DNA from: Sorangium cellulosum So ce56 | GTDB lineage: Bacteria; Myxococcota_A; Polyangia; Polyangiales; Polyangiaceae | DNA length: 64,000 bases | Assembly: GCF_000067165.1 (NCBI RefSeq) | Contig: NC_010162.1 | Span: 11,768,501 to 11,832,500 of the forward strand | Direction of reading: 5' to 3' | Shown here: positions 7,401 to 15,589 of the stretch, piece by piece | How positions within the stretch are numbered: position 1 is the stretch's first letter | Layout of the letters: every line of letters begins with the position of its first letter | The notes under the pieces: model-generated | Told to the model about the DNA's origin: nothing | Seen by the model: the letters and a program-made list of their open reading frames with translations, nothing else | The model's database searches: none | Position numbers and translations under genes: made by a program

Positions 7401-10399
7401 TCGTATCATTGGCAAACGTGATCCTTTTGGCAAAGGATAATTCGAGTGTCACGTCGAGAATGGACACTCTCGATAGGGACCTCATCGCGTTCTTGACATA
7501 TCGGAGCATGGGCAACGTCAAGCGGCTAAAGGAAATTCTTGACGGGACCATCGAGCAAGTGGCATCAGGAGCGGTTCTGCCGTCGATGAACAATAAGGGG
7601 CAACCCGCGGCCGGCGGCATTGATCCCCATACGCACGCGATCATCCTGCGCGACGCCGACGTGCATCGCATTCAGCTGATCGCCGACATATACCGCGGCC
7701 TCGTCCGCATGTTCGGAGCCGGGACATGGCAGGATGACAAGCTGGCCCCCGCTGTGTTCTACATGGCCGACTTCCTGCTGAAGTTCCACCGGCGAGCGTT
7801 CACCTGGAGCAACCTGGAGCGAATCGACGAGCTGGTCCACGTGCACCGCGCGCCTGAGCTACGGAAAATGCTCTACACCATCGTGGGCGCATGGACAGGC
7901 AATATGCTTCATCCGATCCGGAACGGGATGTTCGACTTCCGCTTCCGTATCGATACAGCGCTCGAGCTCCGCCTGGCATCACGTCGCTCCGATGAAGAGA
8001 TGGTGGCGCTCAACTTCACGCTCGATGAAGCGCAGGAAATCAAGGAGATGTACCGGCGCCGGCTGGCGATGACGACGGATCCAGCAACATTCGAATTCGA
8101 AGCTGCCCTCGGTGAGCATCACGACCTGGACGAAGAATACGATCTTGCGCGCTACCACTACCGGCGGGCTATCCGACTCCTCGACGATCAGGTCGCCAAC
8201 GACCTCATAGGCACTCGCCCGGGTCAGACCATGGACGCAAAAGATGGATCGATTTTGCATCAACTCATCACGCGTGATCCGAAGACCATCGAGACGATTC
8301 GACGGCACCCACACTGGGCGGTCGGACGAATTCGGCTCATGCTACAAATCGCGCTCACGTACGAGAGGATCCGGGACTTCGAGAGTGCAGCGCTCGGCTA
8401 CCGAAGCGCGCGCTCTCTTGCGGAAGTGCTCCTGGAGTCTGTCCCGCTGTCTGAAGTCAAGCTGACTTCGAAGGAAGACTCCTATGAGCTGCTTAAGCAC
8501 GCCAACCTCCTGTTCCAACCTGCTTTCGCGGAAGCATGGGTAGGCGAGAAAGAAGGGACGCTCGTCGATGCATCCGTCGCGCTCGTGGAGCGCGCCATTG
8601 CAGACAGCCGCAAGCGACTCCCCTTTGTGAACAAGCCGTTCGAGCGTCGCCGAGTTGCGACGAGCCCGACGAGTGTGCACCACGCGCTCTTCGCGCTCAC
8701 GCTCGCCGAGCTTCATGACAAGGCAGGGGACCTGCTCTTCTTCAAGGGCAAGCCCAGCAGCACTCACCGCGAGGATGAAGGCGGGGCACACCGAGGCTAC
8801 CTGGATCGCTCGCACTTTCACTATGCAAGCTCGCTCCACGAGCTCCGGTCCTACAACCGCTATCGGCGATGTAGCTCTGGTCCGAAGCTCGGCTTCGATC
8901 AGCGCACCACGACACTCCCTGAGGGGGCAGCCCCAGACTTCGTGCTCCAGATCGCAGCAGGGTCGCTCGCGGATCTGGCAGAAGCGATGCTCGCCGGGAT
9001 GTCGTTGAGGGCCACATTGAATTCGGGTGGACCTGATGGCGCCAGAGTGAAAAAGAATATAGTTCTTGGCGTGTCGATCGGTAAGGGGCCTCGGACGGGG
9101 GCGGTGCCACAGATGGTAGAGTGTATGATCGACTGGATTGGTGCGGTAGGAGGTGCGGAGAGGAAATTTGCGAGTGAATGGATTAAAATATTCGGCCATT
9201 CCGACGGCGGGGATCTGTCTATTTGGCTGGGCAGTGTGGCGATGCGACGCGCGGATTTCATGGGGACGAGAGCGAACGTCATACCGAGATCTCCGTCGTT
9301 CGAGCATGGCGAGCGAGGAGGCAGGGCACAATTTGCCGCGTCGCTCGTCTGCTCGATGGCTTCGGCTCGAATCCTGAAGCGCGACGGAAGATTGGAGGAC
9401 GCAGCACGCGAGTCGCTCCAGGTCGCAGAGACCGTCGCGCGATGGTTGCTCGCGCGTCACTTCTGGCTGTCGCTTGACGGGCGACACATGGAGGAACATC
9501 TTGACGAGGCCTGGAAGAATTTGCTCGGCTTGATCGCGGCGTACTCGGTGCAAAAAGCACAGCTTTGGTGGAGGCTGTCCCGGCGCTCGTTACATCCGGG
9601 AGGACCGGGGCATGAAAATGCAGGCGAGGCGACATGTAGAGATGTCGGATCGGAGAAGAAGAATGGCATCCAGGTCGTGACCCCGCGGGCGGTTGAGCGG
9701 ATCGTCACCCTGTTGAACCATCTCTACTCCGGGCCAGGCGGTGCATCTCAGGAACTACGCGATATGCTCAAGGATTTGATCGGTCCATGTGGTCTGCGGA
9801 AAGATAATTTGATCTCTCAGCTGGAAGAATCGTTAAAATACAACATGTACCCCATGACCCACCAGATTTATGGGCGAAAGATCTTGGTCGATGTGCGGGC
9901 GATCGAGCTATTCAGGAGACTCGAAGGCCCTTCGGAGGCGGACGTTCGAGCTCTTTCCGATGGTCTCAACTCGTTGTGGAACGACGTCGAGACATTGATG
10001 CAAGCAGACGGCGAATATGACGGCCGGCACCGATTCACGCATAGCGATATCGGCCTGACCCTGGGATTCGCCTGTTTCGTCGCGAACCGAGTCTACGGCA
10101 AACACCCTGGCATGTCGAGCGCATTCGCCCCGGATAAGGTTGAACAGGTGCGCAGTAACGCCATTACTCACCTTGATCGTGCCGAGGAGAGCTTTACCCT
10201 GAGGAGATCTTATCAGCTCTGGATTGAGGATCTGTACTACCTTTATGACGATTTTAACGACAGGAGGCTTCATTACAATCGTGCCGCCGAGATGGCTGTG
10301 TCCGAGCTCATCGCGGCTATGCTCAAGAAGCTTCGAGAGCAAGCTCGCAGCTGTTCGAGTGCTGGACGGTCGCCGCCTGTCCAAGGAGAGGCGGGCTGA
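4457..10399 (+). CDS. Giant membrane KAP-like P-loop NTPase with helical repeats
   Basis: 1980 residues. Walker A is GQRGSGKTS (residues 63-71). A Walker B-like string VFFVFDELDK lies at 756-765. The roughly 690 residues between them carry about ten hydrophobic segments. Insertion of membrane helices between Walker A and Walker B is the defining feature of KAP NTPases (Kidins220/PifA type), and the DELDK string resembles their DDLDR. Between the last two membrane segments is a loop of about 100 residues with four Cys (first two at 556 and 560). After the ATPase core (sensor-like RFIFVGGRN), the final 1000 residues look alpha-helical with TPR-like pieces, for example EYDLARYHYRRAIRLLD. GGGAGGGG precedes the ATG at 4457; an ATG at 4430 is possible. 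A phage-exclusion or stress-sensing role is inferred. GC content by eye is lower than in neighbouring genes. Confidence 0.8.
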   Translation: MANDKGKARFGDGKWSAPFGRYENPDAAEWPANEFLVARVEQRRRFLNLLLTHGRRGAYLITGQRGSGKTSFVNYCLNEYRQDVFGRFLNGKVGRSIYDRAGLVTVICIFGVIAFTGKGLLHFIIHEWHPRPNENLRFVLAAPLLLAFLYPIIVARGLLEVATDFGLEKVRSGKPTEERRFRDWLYERRGFLAVVVVMLLVVRGALILYSGGSWSDRLREAISTPATVVAFLIASTSILGHACALRLTEVDQNRRHNKIARFLRILMIIGLLPALLNWAASLGLEHLPVLSSVTQWKPNVESPLLKRLSNSLAHILEAPSIQAVKTPLIIAALGWMGDLIAGFFGRSSRLDDWAGKPGGDSNDAGRNRPPRFVRQRVILVTKAVCLVVFSAIFILDAVVSRFSTTGVEIKDEITLLATLVILSISIARLEYNWIIRPHLRAKSGVVIDMARKDHQDVTVENYMRRLDNHTSFAFLYRWWIPSLVVRVNLGVEALDHRRVIDAMLTGLRDAYERTFLNWRSPLANAGWIVRLMLLVTATTLVADHFFVSSVNNAYMCNEMCALRPKINRILCPAGGIGESIARGLQFELISPRGDDSLWDEPCYVDPEAPWPRGASRQTIAQLVLPTSIRDFGQNGNHDYRHSIDLRLYHLLIFLVLLVAARIIERRWPIFAYRQTLRNIDDTIASLSSTLKQEHGIQLRLGKEILTIGDNRKQETAPLDPRTVELMFLRLLHQIDEAALRLPFVAGAHVSVPVPDVFFVFDELDKLGTRKGPASPAPGSDEGPAVSNSPGRERAVLLKNLLSDLKNVLSSAPARFIFVGGRNLHDEWLADQTSRQPLLTRLFVAEIYLPSLLTDRYDMDRLESGVEEFIRAQLNRANIIYGAWMRSRTLRWMRHAPREYLAPSFVPHENLPEFRLPFHSITDSASSSAAHQGKTASDPNDPNAQSVLRPSDVAEQLSILARSCRIPQDGRDDGWRKVLYGRLVSLANVILLAKDNSSVTSRMDTLDRDLIAFLTYRSMGNVKRLKEILDGTIEQVASGAVLPSMNNKGQPAAGGIDPHTHAIILRDADVHRIQLIADIYRGLVRMFGAGTWQDDKLAPAVFYMADFLLKFHRRAFTWSNLERIDELVHVHRAPELRKMLYTIVGAWTGNMLHPIRNGMFDFRFRIDTALELRLASRRSDEEMVALNFTLDEAQEIKEMYRRRLAMTTDPATFEFEAALGEHHDLDEEYDLARYHYRRAIRLLDDQVANDLIGTRPGQTMDAKDGSILHQLITRDPKTIETIRRHPHWAVGRIRLMLQIALTYERIRDFESAALGYRSARSLAEVLLESVPLSEVKLTSKEDSYELLKHANLLFQPAFAEAWVGEKEGTLVDASVALVERAIADSRKRLPFVNKPFERRRVATSPTSVHHALFALTLAELHDKAGDLLFFKGKPSSTHREDEGGAHRGYLDRSHFHYASSLHELRSYNRYRRCSSGPKLGFDQRTTTLPEGAAPDFVLQIAAGSLADLAEAMLAGMSLRATLNSGGPDGARVKKNIVLGVSIGKGPRTGAVPQMVECMIDWIGAVGGAERKFASEWIKIFGHSDGGDLSIWLGSVAMRRADFMGTRANVIPRSPSFEHGERGGRAQFAASLVCSMASARILKRDGRLEDAARESLQVAETVARWLLARHFWLSLDGRHMEEHLDEAWKNLLGLIAAYSVQKAQLWWRLSRRSLHPGGPGHENAGEATCRDVGSEKKNGIQVVTPRAVERIVTLLNHLYSGPGGASQELRDMLKDLIGPCGLRKDNLISQLEESLKYNMYPMTHQIYGRKILVDVRAIELFRRLEGPSEADVRALSDGLNSLWNDVETLMQADGEYDGRHRFTHSDIGLTLGFACFVANRVYGKHPGMSSAFAPDKVEQVRSNAITHLDRAEESFTLRRSYQLWIEDLYYLYDDFNDRRLHYNRAAEMAVSELIAAMLKKLREQARSCSSAGRSPPVQGEAG

Positions 10400-10409
10400 G
10401 CACACCTCT

Positions 10410-10423
10410 GGGCCTCGCGGCCC
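10410..10423 (+). terminator. Possible terminator after KAP-like gene
   Basis: GGGCC-TCGC-GGCCC, a 5-bp GC stem with a tetraloop, begins 11 bases after the stop and is followed by GCTCGTTCGTT. It is short, with a weak T run, so this is only a candidate. The remaining sequence to the serpin stop at 10652 holds no recognised gene. Confidence 0.3.
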
Positions 10424-10651
10424 GCTCGTTCGTTGACGTCGGTAGAGCGTGCTGTGCGGTCCGGTCGTTCTCGTGGGTCACGGGCTGCCGAGCAGGCGCG
10501 GCGCTGTCTCGTCGGGGCTCATGCCCGAAAGGCTGCTACGACCGCTTTGCCGGATCGACGGTGCAGGATGTGGAGAATGTAGGCTGCGGACGGGAATGCA
10601 CGGCGTCAGCGGAGCGCTCCCGCGCCCATCGCTCCTGCTCGGCCATCCGGG

Positions 10652-11989
10652 TCAGCTCGCGCTGGGGTCGGCGACGCGGCCGACGAACAGGATGCTGCCC
10701 GTCGCGTTGTCGCGGATGAGGAACAGGAAGGGGTTCACGAGCGCGAGCGACGCCGGCTGGGGCGCCGACTCGTCGCCGACGATGACCGCGGTCGCGGCCG
10801 CCGCCTCGGTGCCGGCCTCGTTCACGCCGACGAACGCCTTGTGGATGACGTCCTGGATGTAGGGCTGTCCGCTGGAGTTGATGCCGGTGAAGTCCGCGAC
10901 CCCCGGCGTGAACGCGATCTCCATCCCCATCGCCTCCAGCGTCTTCTTCAGGCTCAGCTCGTACTCGAACTTGAACCTGGGCATCGTGGTGTCGACCAGG
11001 TGCTCGCTCATCGCGCCGGCGATGGAGTCGACCTTCGCCGCGTCGAGCGACGCCTCGAACGCGTCGAGCGTGCCCTTCGCCGGCAGGATGATCACCATCG
11101 ACAGCTCGTCCCCGTCGTAGGGCATCGCGACCGCCTGGTAGCCGTCGCCCTCGGCGTAGGGCATCTCCAGGCTGCCGCGCATCAGGGGCACCGTCACCTC
11201 GGTCCCATCGACCGTCTCGAACGCGCCGTCCGCCGTCGCGGTGGGCTCGAACGGGGTGCGCCACGCCGCGTTGAAGTAGATGGCGTTCGTGAGGACCAGC
11301 ACCGTCTCGGCGGTGATCGCGTCGACGGGCACCAGCTTTTCGATCTTGCCCTCGGTCTGGTCGCTGACCCAGCCGTTGATGAGATCGACCGATTCCTGCC
11401 GGTGGCCCACGAAGTCCACGACGCGCATTCCAGCGCCGTAGTGCAGCCCGAGCGTGTCCAGGAAGGGCGTCTCGAACGAGTAGCCGTTCTGCCCCCAGAG
11501 CGCGTTCACGACGTTGAGGCGGAAGCCCTCTCCGTCGGCACCCTGGGCGCCTTGACCGCGGCTCTCGAGCTCCTGGTCGATCCAGTTGAACGCCGGATGG
11601 AGCCTGTCCTGCCCGAGGTCGAAGCGCAGCGTGTCGGCCATCGCCGTCTCGGTCCCGCCCTTCGCGCCGGCCCACGTCATCGCGAGCGCGGTCGAGATGC
11701 TGTAGGGCGAGTAGAAGACGTTGCCGGGCTCCTGGCGGAGCTCCTGGTAGAGGTCGAGCGCGAACGCGGAATTGCCCGAGACGAGCGCGGTCTTGTCCTC
11801 CGGAGGGACGTCCGGGCTCGAGATGCGCTGCTTGTCCGAGGCGATCACGCAGATGGCGCTGTCGGAGTCGCTGCACTCCTCGCCCCCGGTGTCGGGGTTC
11901 CTGTTGGAATCGGTGGACGTCTCGCAACCGAGGATCGCGGCGAGAGACAGGACGAGGAGCGGAGCGCAGGTTCGGATGGTTCGCTGCAT
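10652..11989 (-). CDS. Serpin (serine protease inhibitor) lipoprotein
   Basis: 445 residues. The signal peptide ends AAILGC, so the mature protein should be a lipoprotein. The body shows the full serpin fold signature: SPYSISTALAMTWAGAKG, TNAIYFNAAW, MPYDGDELSMVIILP, and the C-terminal PFLFLIRDNATGSILFVGRV. The reactive-centre hinge EAGTEAAAATAV has a small P12-P9 run (AAAA), as in inhibitory serpins that insert the loop into sheet A. Counting 17 residues from the hinge Glu places Glu-Ser at P1-P1', suggesting a target that cuts after acidic residues; this is inference. A short acidic, Cys-containing linker joins the lipid anchor to the domain. Serpins are uncommon in bacteria. Confidence 0.93.
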   Translation of the reverse strand: MQRTIRTCAPLLVLSLAAILGCETSTDSNRNPDTGGEECSDSDSAICVIASDKQRISSPDVPPEDKTALVSGNSAFALDLYQELRQEPGNVFYSPYSISTALAMTWAGAKGGTETAMADTLRFDLGQDRLHPAFNWIDQELESRGQGAQGADGEGFRLNVVNALWGQNGYSFETPFLDTLGLHYGAGMRVVDFVGHRQESVDLINGWVSDQTEGKIEKLVPVDAITAETVLVLTNAIYFNAAWRTPFEPTATADGAFETVDGTEVTVPLMRGSLEMPYAEGDGYQAVAMPYDGDELSMVIILPAKGTLDAFEASLDAAKVDSIAGAMSEHLVDTTMPRFKFEYELSLKKTLEAMGMEIAFTPGVADFTGINSSGQPYIQDVIHKAFVGVNEAGTEAAAATAVIVGDESAPQPASLALVNPFLFLIRDNATGSILFVGRVADPSAS

Positions 11990-12120
11990 GCCGCCCGGCC
12001 CAGCATCGGCCGTGCCGCGCCGGCCCCGATCGCGGGCCCGTGTGTTTCCGAGGCGAACCGCGCGGAGCGACCTGGCCGCCGCGCGCGGGGCGCCCCCGAA
12101 CCATGACATCCGCCGAACGG

Positions 12121-12175
12121 CTGGCCCGTTCTGGCACAAGAGGCCCTGTCGGAGCCCGGAGCCGGCTCGCGCACC
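12121..12175 (+). repeat. 55-bp dispersed repeat, copy B
   Basis: Second copy of the sequence at 3356-3410, about 45 of 55 positions identical, in the same orientation. It sits between the serpin start and the LysR gene's stop, i.e. in the serpin's upstream region. No open transposase accompanies it. Confidence 0.6.
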
Positions 12176-12189
12176 ATCCATGAAATGGC

Positions 12190-13125
12190 TCACCGCGAGC
12201 GCAAGCGCGCCCGCGCGCGTCGCGGCGAGCTCAAGAACTGGAGATGCTCTTCGAGGGCGCCCCACACGGCGGCGATGCGCGGCACCTGGCGAAGGCCGCG
12301 CGGCGTGACGAGCCAGAGCTCGAGCACCGGGCCTGCGGGCAGGCCCAGATCGAGCTCCACCAGGTCGTCGTCCAGATCGAGCGCGCTGCACGGCAAGACC
12401 GCGGCGCCGAGCCCCGCGCGCACGGCCTCGATCTGGGCGATGTAGCTGCTCACGATGAGCTTCGGTGCCTTTCGTACATACCGCTTCTGGTAGTCGTCCT
12501 CGACGGTGGGGCTGCGGCCCAGATCGACGCCGACCCAGTCGAGCTCGTCGCGGCCCTTCTTCGAGAGCTTGCGGTGGGCGACAGGCACCGTGGGCAGGGT
12601 GACGATCCGCGCGGCCACCAGATCACCGCTCTTCGGCCGGAAGAAGCGCACGGCGATCTCGGCCTCACGGTGGCCCAGATCGGCCACCTCGTAGCTGGTC
12701 AGCAGGTGGAGCGAGACGCGCGGGTGCCTCTCGGCGAGCGCCGGGAGCACGCGCGGGATGACGCCGTGTACGGCGATCGACTCCGTGAGCGCCAGTCGGA
12801 CCATCCCCTCGGCCTCTCTCTCGTGGCCGCTGGCCTCGCGCGCGAACTGGTCGGCGCCGGCCTCCATCGACTCGACGTGACGACGGAGCTGCTCGCCGAG
12901 CGGGGTGAGCATCGAGCCTCCCGGCAGCCGATCGAAGACCGCCACCCGGAGCGTCCGTTCGAAGGTCGCCATGCGCCGGCTCACCGTCGATTGCTCGATG
13001 CCGAGCCTGCGGCCGGCGGCCGAGAAGCTGCCGGCGCGCGCTACCTCCAGGAAGAGGCGCAGATCGGCCCAATCCAGGTCGGCGAGCGGCCTGCCTGCGG
13101 GCGGGGGCGCGGGAGAGCGTGCCAT
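12190..13125 (-). CDS. LysR-family transcriptional regulator
   Basis: 311 residues from the Met at 13125. The N-terminal winged helix-turn-helix is clear: LRLFLEVARAGSFSAAGRRLGIEQSTVSRRMATFE. It is followed by a LysR substrate-binding domain (about residues 95-295) containing VADLGHREAEIAVRF. An alternative Met at 13137 lies inside a perfect inverted repeat, so the internal start is preferred. It is divergent from the quinone-reductase-like gene starting at 13194 and probably controls it together with itself. The C-terminus ends in an Arg-rich tail. Confidence 0.92.
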   Translation of the reverse strand: MARSPAPPPAGRPLADLDWADLRLFLEVARAGSFSAAGRRLGIEQSTVSRRMATFERTLRVAVFDRLPGGSMLTPLGEQLRRHVESMEAGADQFAREASGHEREAEGMVRLALTESIAVHGVIPRVLPALAERHPRVSLHLLTSYEVADLGHREAEIAVRFFRPKSGDLVAARIVTLPTVPVAHRKLSKKGRDELDWVGVDLGRSPTVEDDYQKRYVRKAPKLIVSSYIAQIEAVRAGLGAAVLPCSALDLDDDLVELDLGLPAGPVLELWLVTPRGLRQVPRIAAVWGALEEHLQFLSSPRRARARLRSR

Positions 13126-13129
13126 GCAC

Positions 13130-13152
13130 CCACGCATGGCACGCCTGCGTGG
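13130..13152. promoter_or_regulatory. LysR operator candidate
   Basis: A perfect inverted repeat CCACGCA-N9-TGCGTGG lies in the 68-base gap between the divergent LysR and flavodoxin-fold genes. LysR proteins typically bind interrupted dyads in such gaps. Binding itself is inferred. Confidence 0.55.
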
Positions 13153-13193
13153 AACCGTCTACCCAGACGCTGCTGCATGGTCAAGATCGACGC

Positions 13194-13808
13194 ATGCACC
13201 TCGTCATCCTAGGTCACCCAGCCCCCGACAGCCTGAGCGACGCGCTCGCGCGGGCCTACGCCAGCGGCCTCGAGAGAGGCGGAGCCCGCGTCGAGCTTTT
13301 GGCCCTGCGCTCGCTCGCCTTCGATCCGCACCTGCGCGCTGGCTTCAGCGGTCAGCAGGAGCTCGAGCCCGATCTCCGCCAGGCGCAGGCCACCATCGAG
13401 CGCGCGAGCCACGTGGCCTGGTTCTTTCCCACCTGGTGGGCAGCGCCACCCGCGCTGGTCAAGGGCTTCATCGATCGCACCTTCTTGCCAGGATGGTCGT
13501 TCGCCTACCGAAAGCGGAGCGCGCTGCCCGAAGGGCTGCTCGCCGGCCGCAGCGCGCGCGTCGTGACCACGATGGATAGCCCGGGCTGGTGGTACCGATT
13601 CTGGCACTGGCGCTCCGTCCATACGTCGTTCATCAACGCGACATTGCGCTTCGTCGGCTTCGGGCCCGTCCGCGAGACCACCTTCTTCGATCAGAAGACG
13701 CGGACCCCCGAGCAACGTGCGGCCTGGCTCCGGGAGATGGAGCGCATCGGCGAGCGGGATGCGCGGCAGTTCCCCGCCAGATCCTCCCGCACGCTGGCTG
13801 TCGCGTGA
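13194..13808 (+). CDS. NAD(P)H quinone reductase, flavodoxin fold
   Basis: 204 residues with the NQO1/MdaB-like flavodoxin fold. Visible features are the N-terminal beta strand MHLVILGHP, the typical WFFPTWWAAPPALVKGFIDRTFLPGWSF stretch that holds the flavin and marks this family, and the TTMDSPGWWYR motif. Such enzymes reduce quinones or similar electrophiles by two electrons using FAD or FMN, usually as protection. The start at 13194 is chosen because it gives the standard N-terminal beta strand directly. It is divergent from a LysR regulator with a shared palindrome, so induction by a LysR ligand is likely. Confidence 0.88.
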   Translation: MHLVILGHPAPDSLSDALARAYASGLERGGARVELLALRSLAFDPHLRAGFSGQQELEPDLRQAQATIERASHVAWFFPTWWAAPPALVKGFIDRTFLPGWSFAYRKRSALPEGLLAGRSARVVTTMDSPGWWYRFWHWRSVHTSFINATLRFVGFGPVRETTFFDQKTRTPEQRAAWLREMERIGERDARQFPARSSRTLAVA

Positions 13809-13814
13809 AGGCGG

Positions 13815-13837
13815 CATCCTGCGATGCGCGCAGGATG
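13815..13837 (+). terminator. Hairpin terminator candidate
   Basis: CATCCTGCG-ATGCG-CGCAGGATG is a perfect 9-bp stem with a 5-base loop, starting 7 bases after the stop of the quinone reductase gene. No clear T tract follows, which is common in very GC-rich genomes. Confidence 0.5.
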
Positions 13838-13945
13838 GGTCGAGATTGCGTGCTCGGTGAGCCGGGGCGCTGAGCCGGATTTGCGCGCCGCGACGCCGGA
13901 TCGAGAGCCGGCATGCGCGCCTCCCGGGAAGCGCGAAGTCCCGAC

Positions 13946-14512
13946 TCAGATGATCAGCAGGATATCGAGCTCGCTCTCCTTTCCCGGCGCGCCCCCCGCG
14001 GGCACGTGAGGCGCGTTGAGCGGCGCCAGCCGGAGCGCGCCCCACGGCCGCGGGCCCGAGCTCTCCGGCGGAGGCCCGCCGGCGTCGGCCGCGCCGCGGG
14101 CGGCCTCGCCGTGCGCGCGCTGCGCGCAGCCGGCGATCGCGGCGCGCACCGCCCGGAGGACGCGCTCCGTGTCGAGCCCCCCGGGCTCCTGAGCCGCCCT
14201 GGCAAGGCTCTCGTCGATGCAGGCAGCGCACGGGGCGGAGGTGGCCGCGAGCCGCACCACCAGCGTCGCCTCCAGGCGGCCGAGCTCTACCATGTTGAAT
14301 GGCACCGTGAGCGCCTTGCCGCGGCCCCGGCCGACATCGACGCTGACGAGGAGGGTATCGCCGTCACGTATCACCATGGTTTCCCGGGGAGGGCGGCCAC
14401 TTACGCGCTCTGACGCAGACTCACGAAGACTTGTGTTGACAAGGATCCACAGGCGATCGGAGCTCGCCTGTCCGCTCTTCTCCGCAGCGTCGCTGGTGCG
14501 GCCTTCTGCCAT
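13946..14512 (-). CDS. Hypothetical protein
   Basis: 188 residues; no family recognised. GGAGGGCG precedes the ATG at 14512 by 7 bases, which sets the start. The first 110 residues look like a compact beta-rich domain (RLWILVNTSLRESASERV, then ETMVIRDGDTLLVSVDVG). A CAAC pair near residue 98 could be redox-active or bind metal. The C-terminal 70 residues are Ala/Gly/Pro-rich and low-complexity. It is likely cytoplasmic because no signal or membrane segment is visible. Confidence 0.55.
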   Translation of the reverse strand: MAEGRTSDAAEKSGQASSDRLWILVNTSLRESASERVSGRPPRETMVIRDGDTLLVSVDVGRGRGKALTVPFNMVELGRLEATLVVRLAATSAPCAACIDESLARAAQEPGGLDTERVLRAVRAAIAGCAQRAHGEAARGAADAGGPPPESSGPRPWGALRLAPLNAPHVPAGGAPGKESELDILLII

Positions 14513-14714
14513 TCTCACGCCCTCCGAGGAGGCGAACCTACAGCCGTTGGAGGCGGACGGCGATGGCCCTTCCGGACAGACAATGTCCGGACGGGCGCGT
14601 CCGCCGAGGACGCCGCCGCGCCCGTCGCGCGCGGCGGACACGGAGTTCCTCGCTGCGTCCGTTGCGCCGTCTCGCGCGAGGCGGTAAGCACAGCCGGCGA
14701 GCGGAGGGCGGAGC

Positions 14715-14954
14715 GTGGATGAGCCGGAGCGGCGCGACGAGGACCCGGACCAGGGCGCGGGCGAAGCCGGGAGCGAGCGCGCGTCGCTCGGCATCCTGTT
14801 CCTCGCCGCGGCGTTCGCGCTCGCGCTCCTGCTGACCGTCGTGGCGCTCCTCGCGTTCGCGGCGATGAGCCCGCGGTCGCCGTCACCGGTCGAGGTCGGC
14901 GCGCTGGTCGACGCTCCGGTCGACGTTGTGGGCGCGCTCGACCTGAGCGGCTAG
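14715..14954 (+). CDS. Small single-pass membrane protein
   Basis: 79 residues from a GTG at 14715 with GAGGGCGGAG upstream. An acidic N-terminus of about 25 residues precedes one strongly hydrophobic segment (residues 26-50), followed by a short C-terminal tail. Its TAG stop overlaps the reverse stop of the receiver gene: the palindrome CTAG at 14951-14954 serves both converging genes. Function unknown. Confidence 0.5.
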   Translation: MDEPERRDEDPDQGAGEAGSERASLGILFLAAAFALALLLTVVALLAFAAMSPRSPSPVEVGALVDAPVDVVGALDLSG

Positions 14955-15361
14955 CCGCAGGTCTTCTGGACCACGCCGAGCAGCGCGCTGAAGTCGACGG
15001 GCTTCTTCAGGTAGGCCGTGCCCTCGGGCGGGCCGTCGTGGCCGGAGACGATGGTCACCGGGATCGCCGCGAGGGCGTGCACCTGCTTCAGCGCGGCGAG
15101 CATCTCCTCGCCGGTCATGATCGGCATCATGAGATCGAGCAGGATGAGCCCGGGCGGCGGGTCCGCCTGGTGCAGGAGATCGAGCGCCTCCCTGCCGTTG
15201 CTGGCGCAGTAGACATCGTAGCCCGACGACTCGAGCATCTCGCGGAGCATCTCGCGGAGCTCGGCGTCGTCGTCGACCAGGAGGATGGGGGCGCGCGGGT
15301 TCGGCGGAATCGGCGTCACGCGCGGCCCGTCGAGCCCGTCGGTTGGCCAGGGTTCACTCAT
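14951..15361 (-). CDS. Stand-alone response-regulator receiver
   Basis: 136 residues: a short Pro-rich leader and one receiver domain. The acidic pocket (LLVDDD), the phosphoacceptor Asp in LLDLMMP, the switch residue region VSG, and the conserved Lys in LKKP are all present. No output domain follows, so it acts through protein contacts, as CheY-like or Spo0F-like proteins do. The ATG at 15361 is chosen over an upstream frame because the leader before it is Arg/Ala-rich and lacks family character. No histidine kinase is adjacent. Confidence 0.85.
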   Translation of the reverse strand: MSEPWPTDGLDGPRVTPIPPNPRAPILLVDDDAELREMLREMLESSGYDVYCASNGREALDLLHQADPPPGLILLDLMMPIMTGEEMLAALKQVHALAAIPVTIVSGHDGPPEGTAYLKKPVDFSALLGVVQKTCG

Positions 15362-15589
15362 CGCTGTTACCTCTTCCAGACTGCGCAAGCATGCAGGAGC
15401 GATAGCAGGCGAGCACCGCGCACGCATTGCATGCCTTCAGCATCGTCGGATCTTCTCCGGACATGGTTCCGGGCTACGCGGGGGCGGCGCCGCTCCGCGC
15501 CGAGCAGCGGGCGAGGGGCGTGGCGGGAGCACGGGCACCGCGAGCGAAGCCATGCGAAGCGCCGAGGGTTACGGGAGTTGCGCCGCGGG

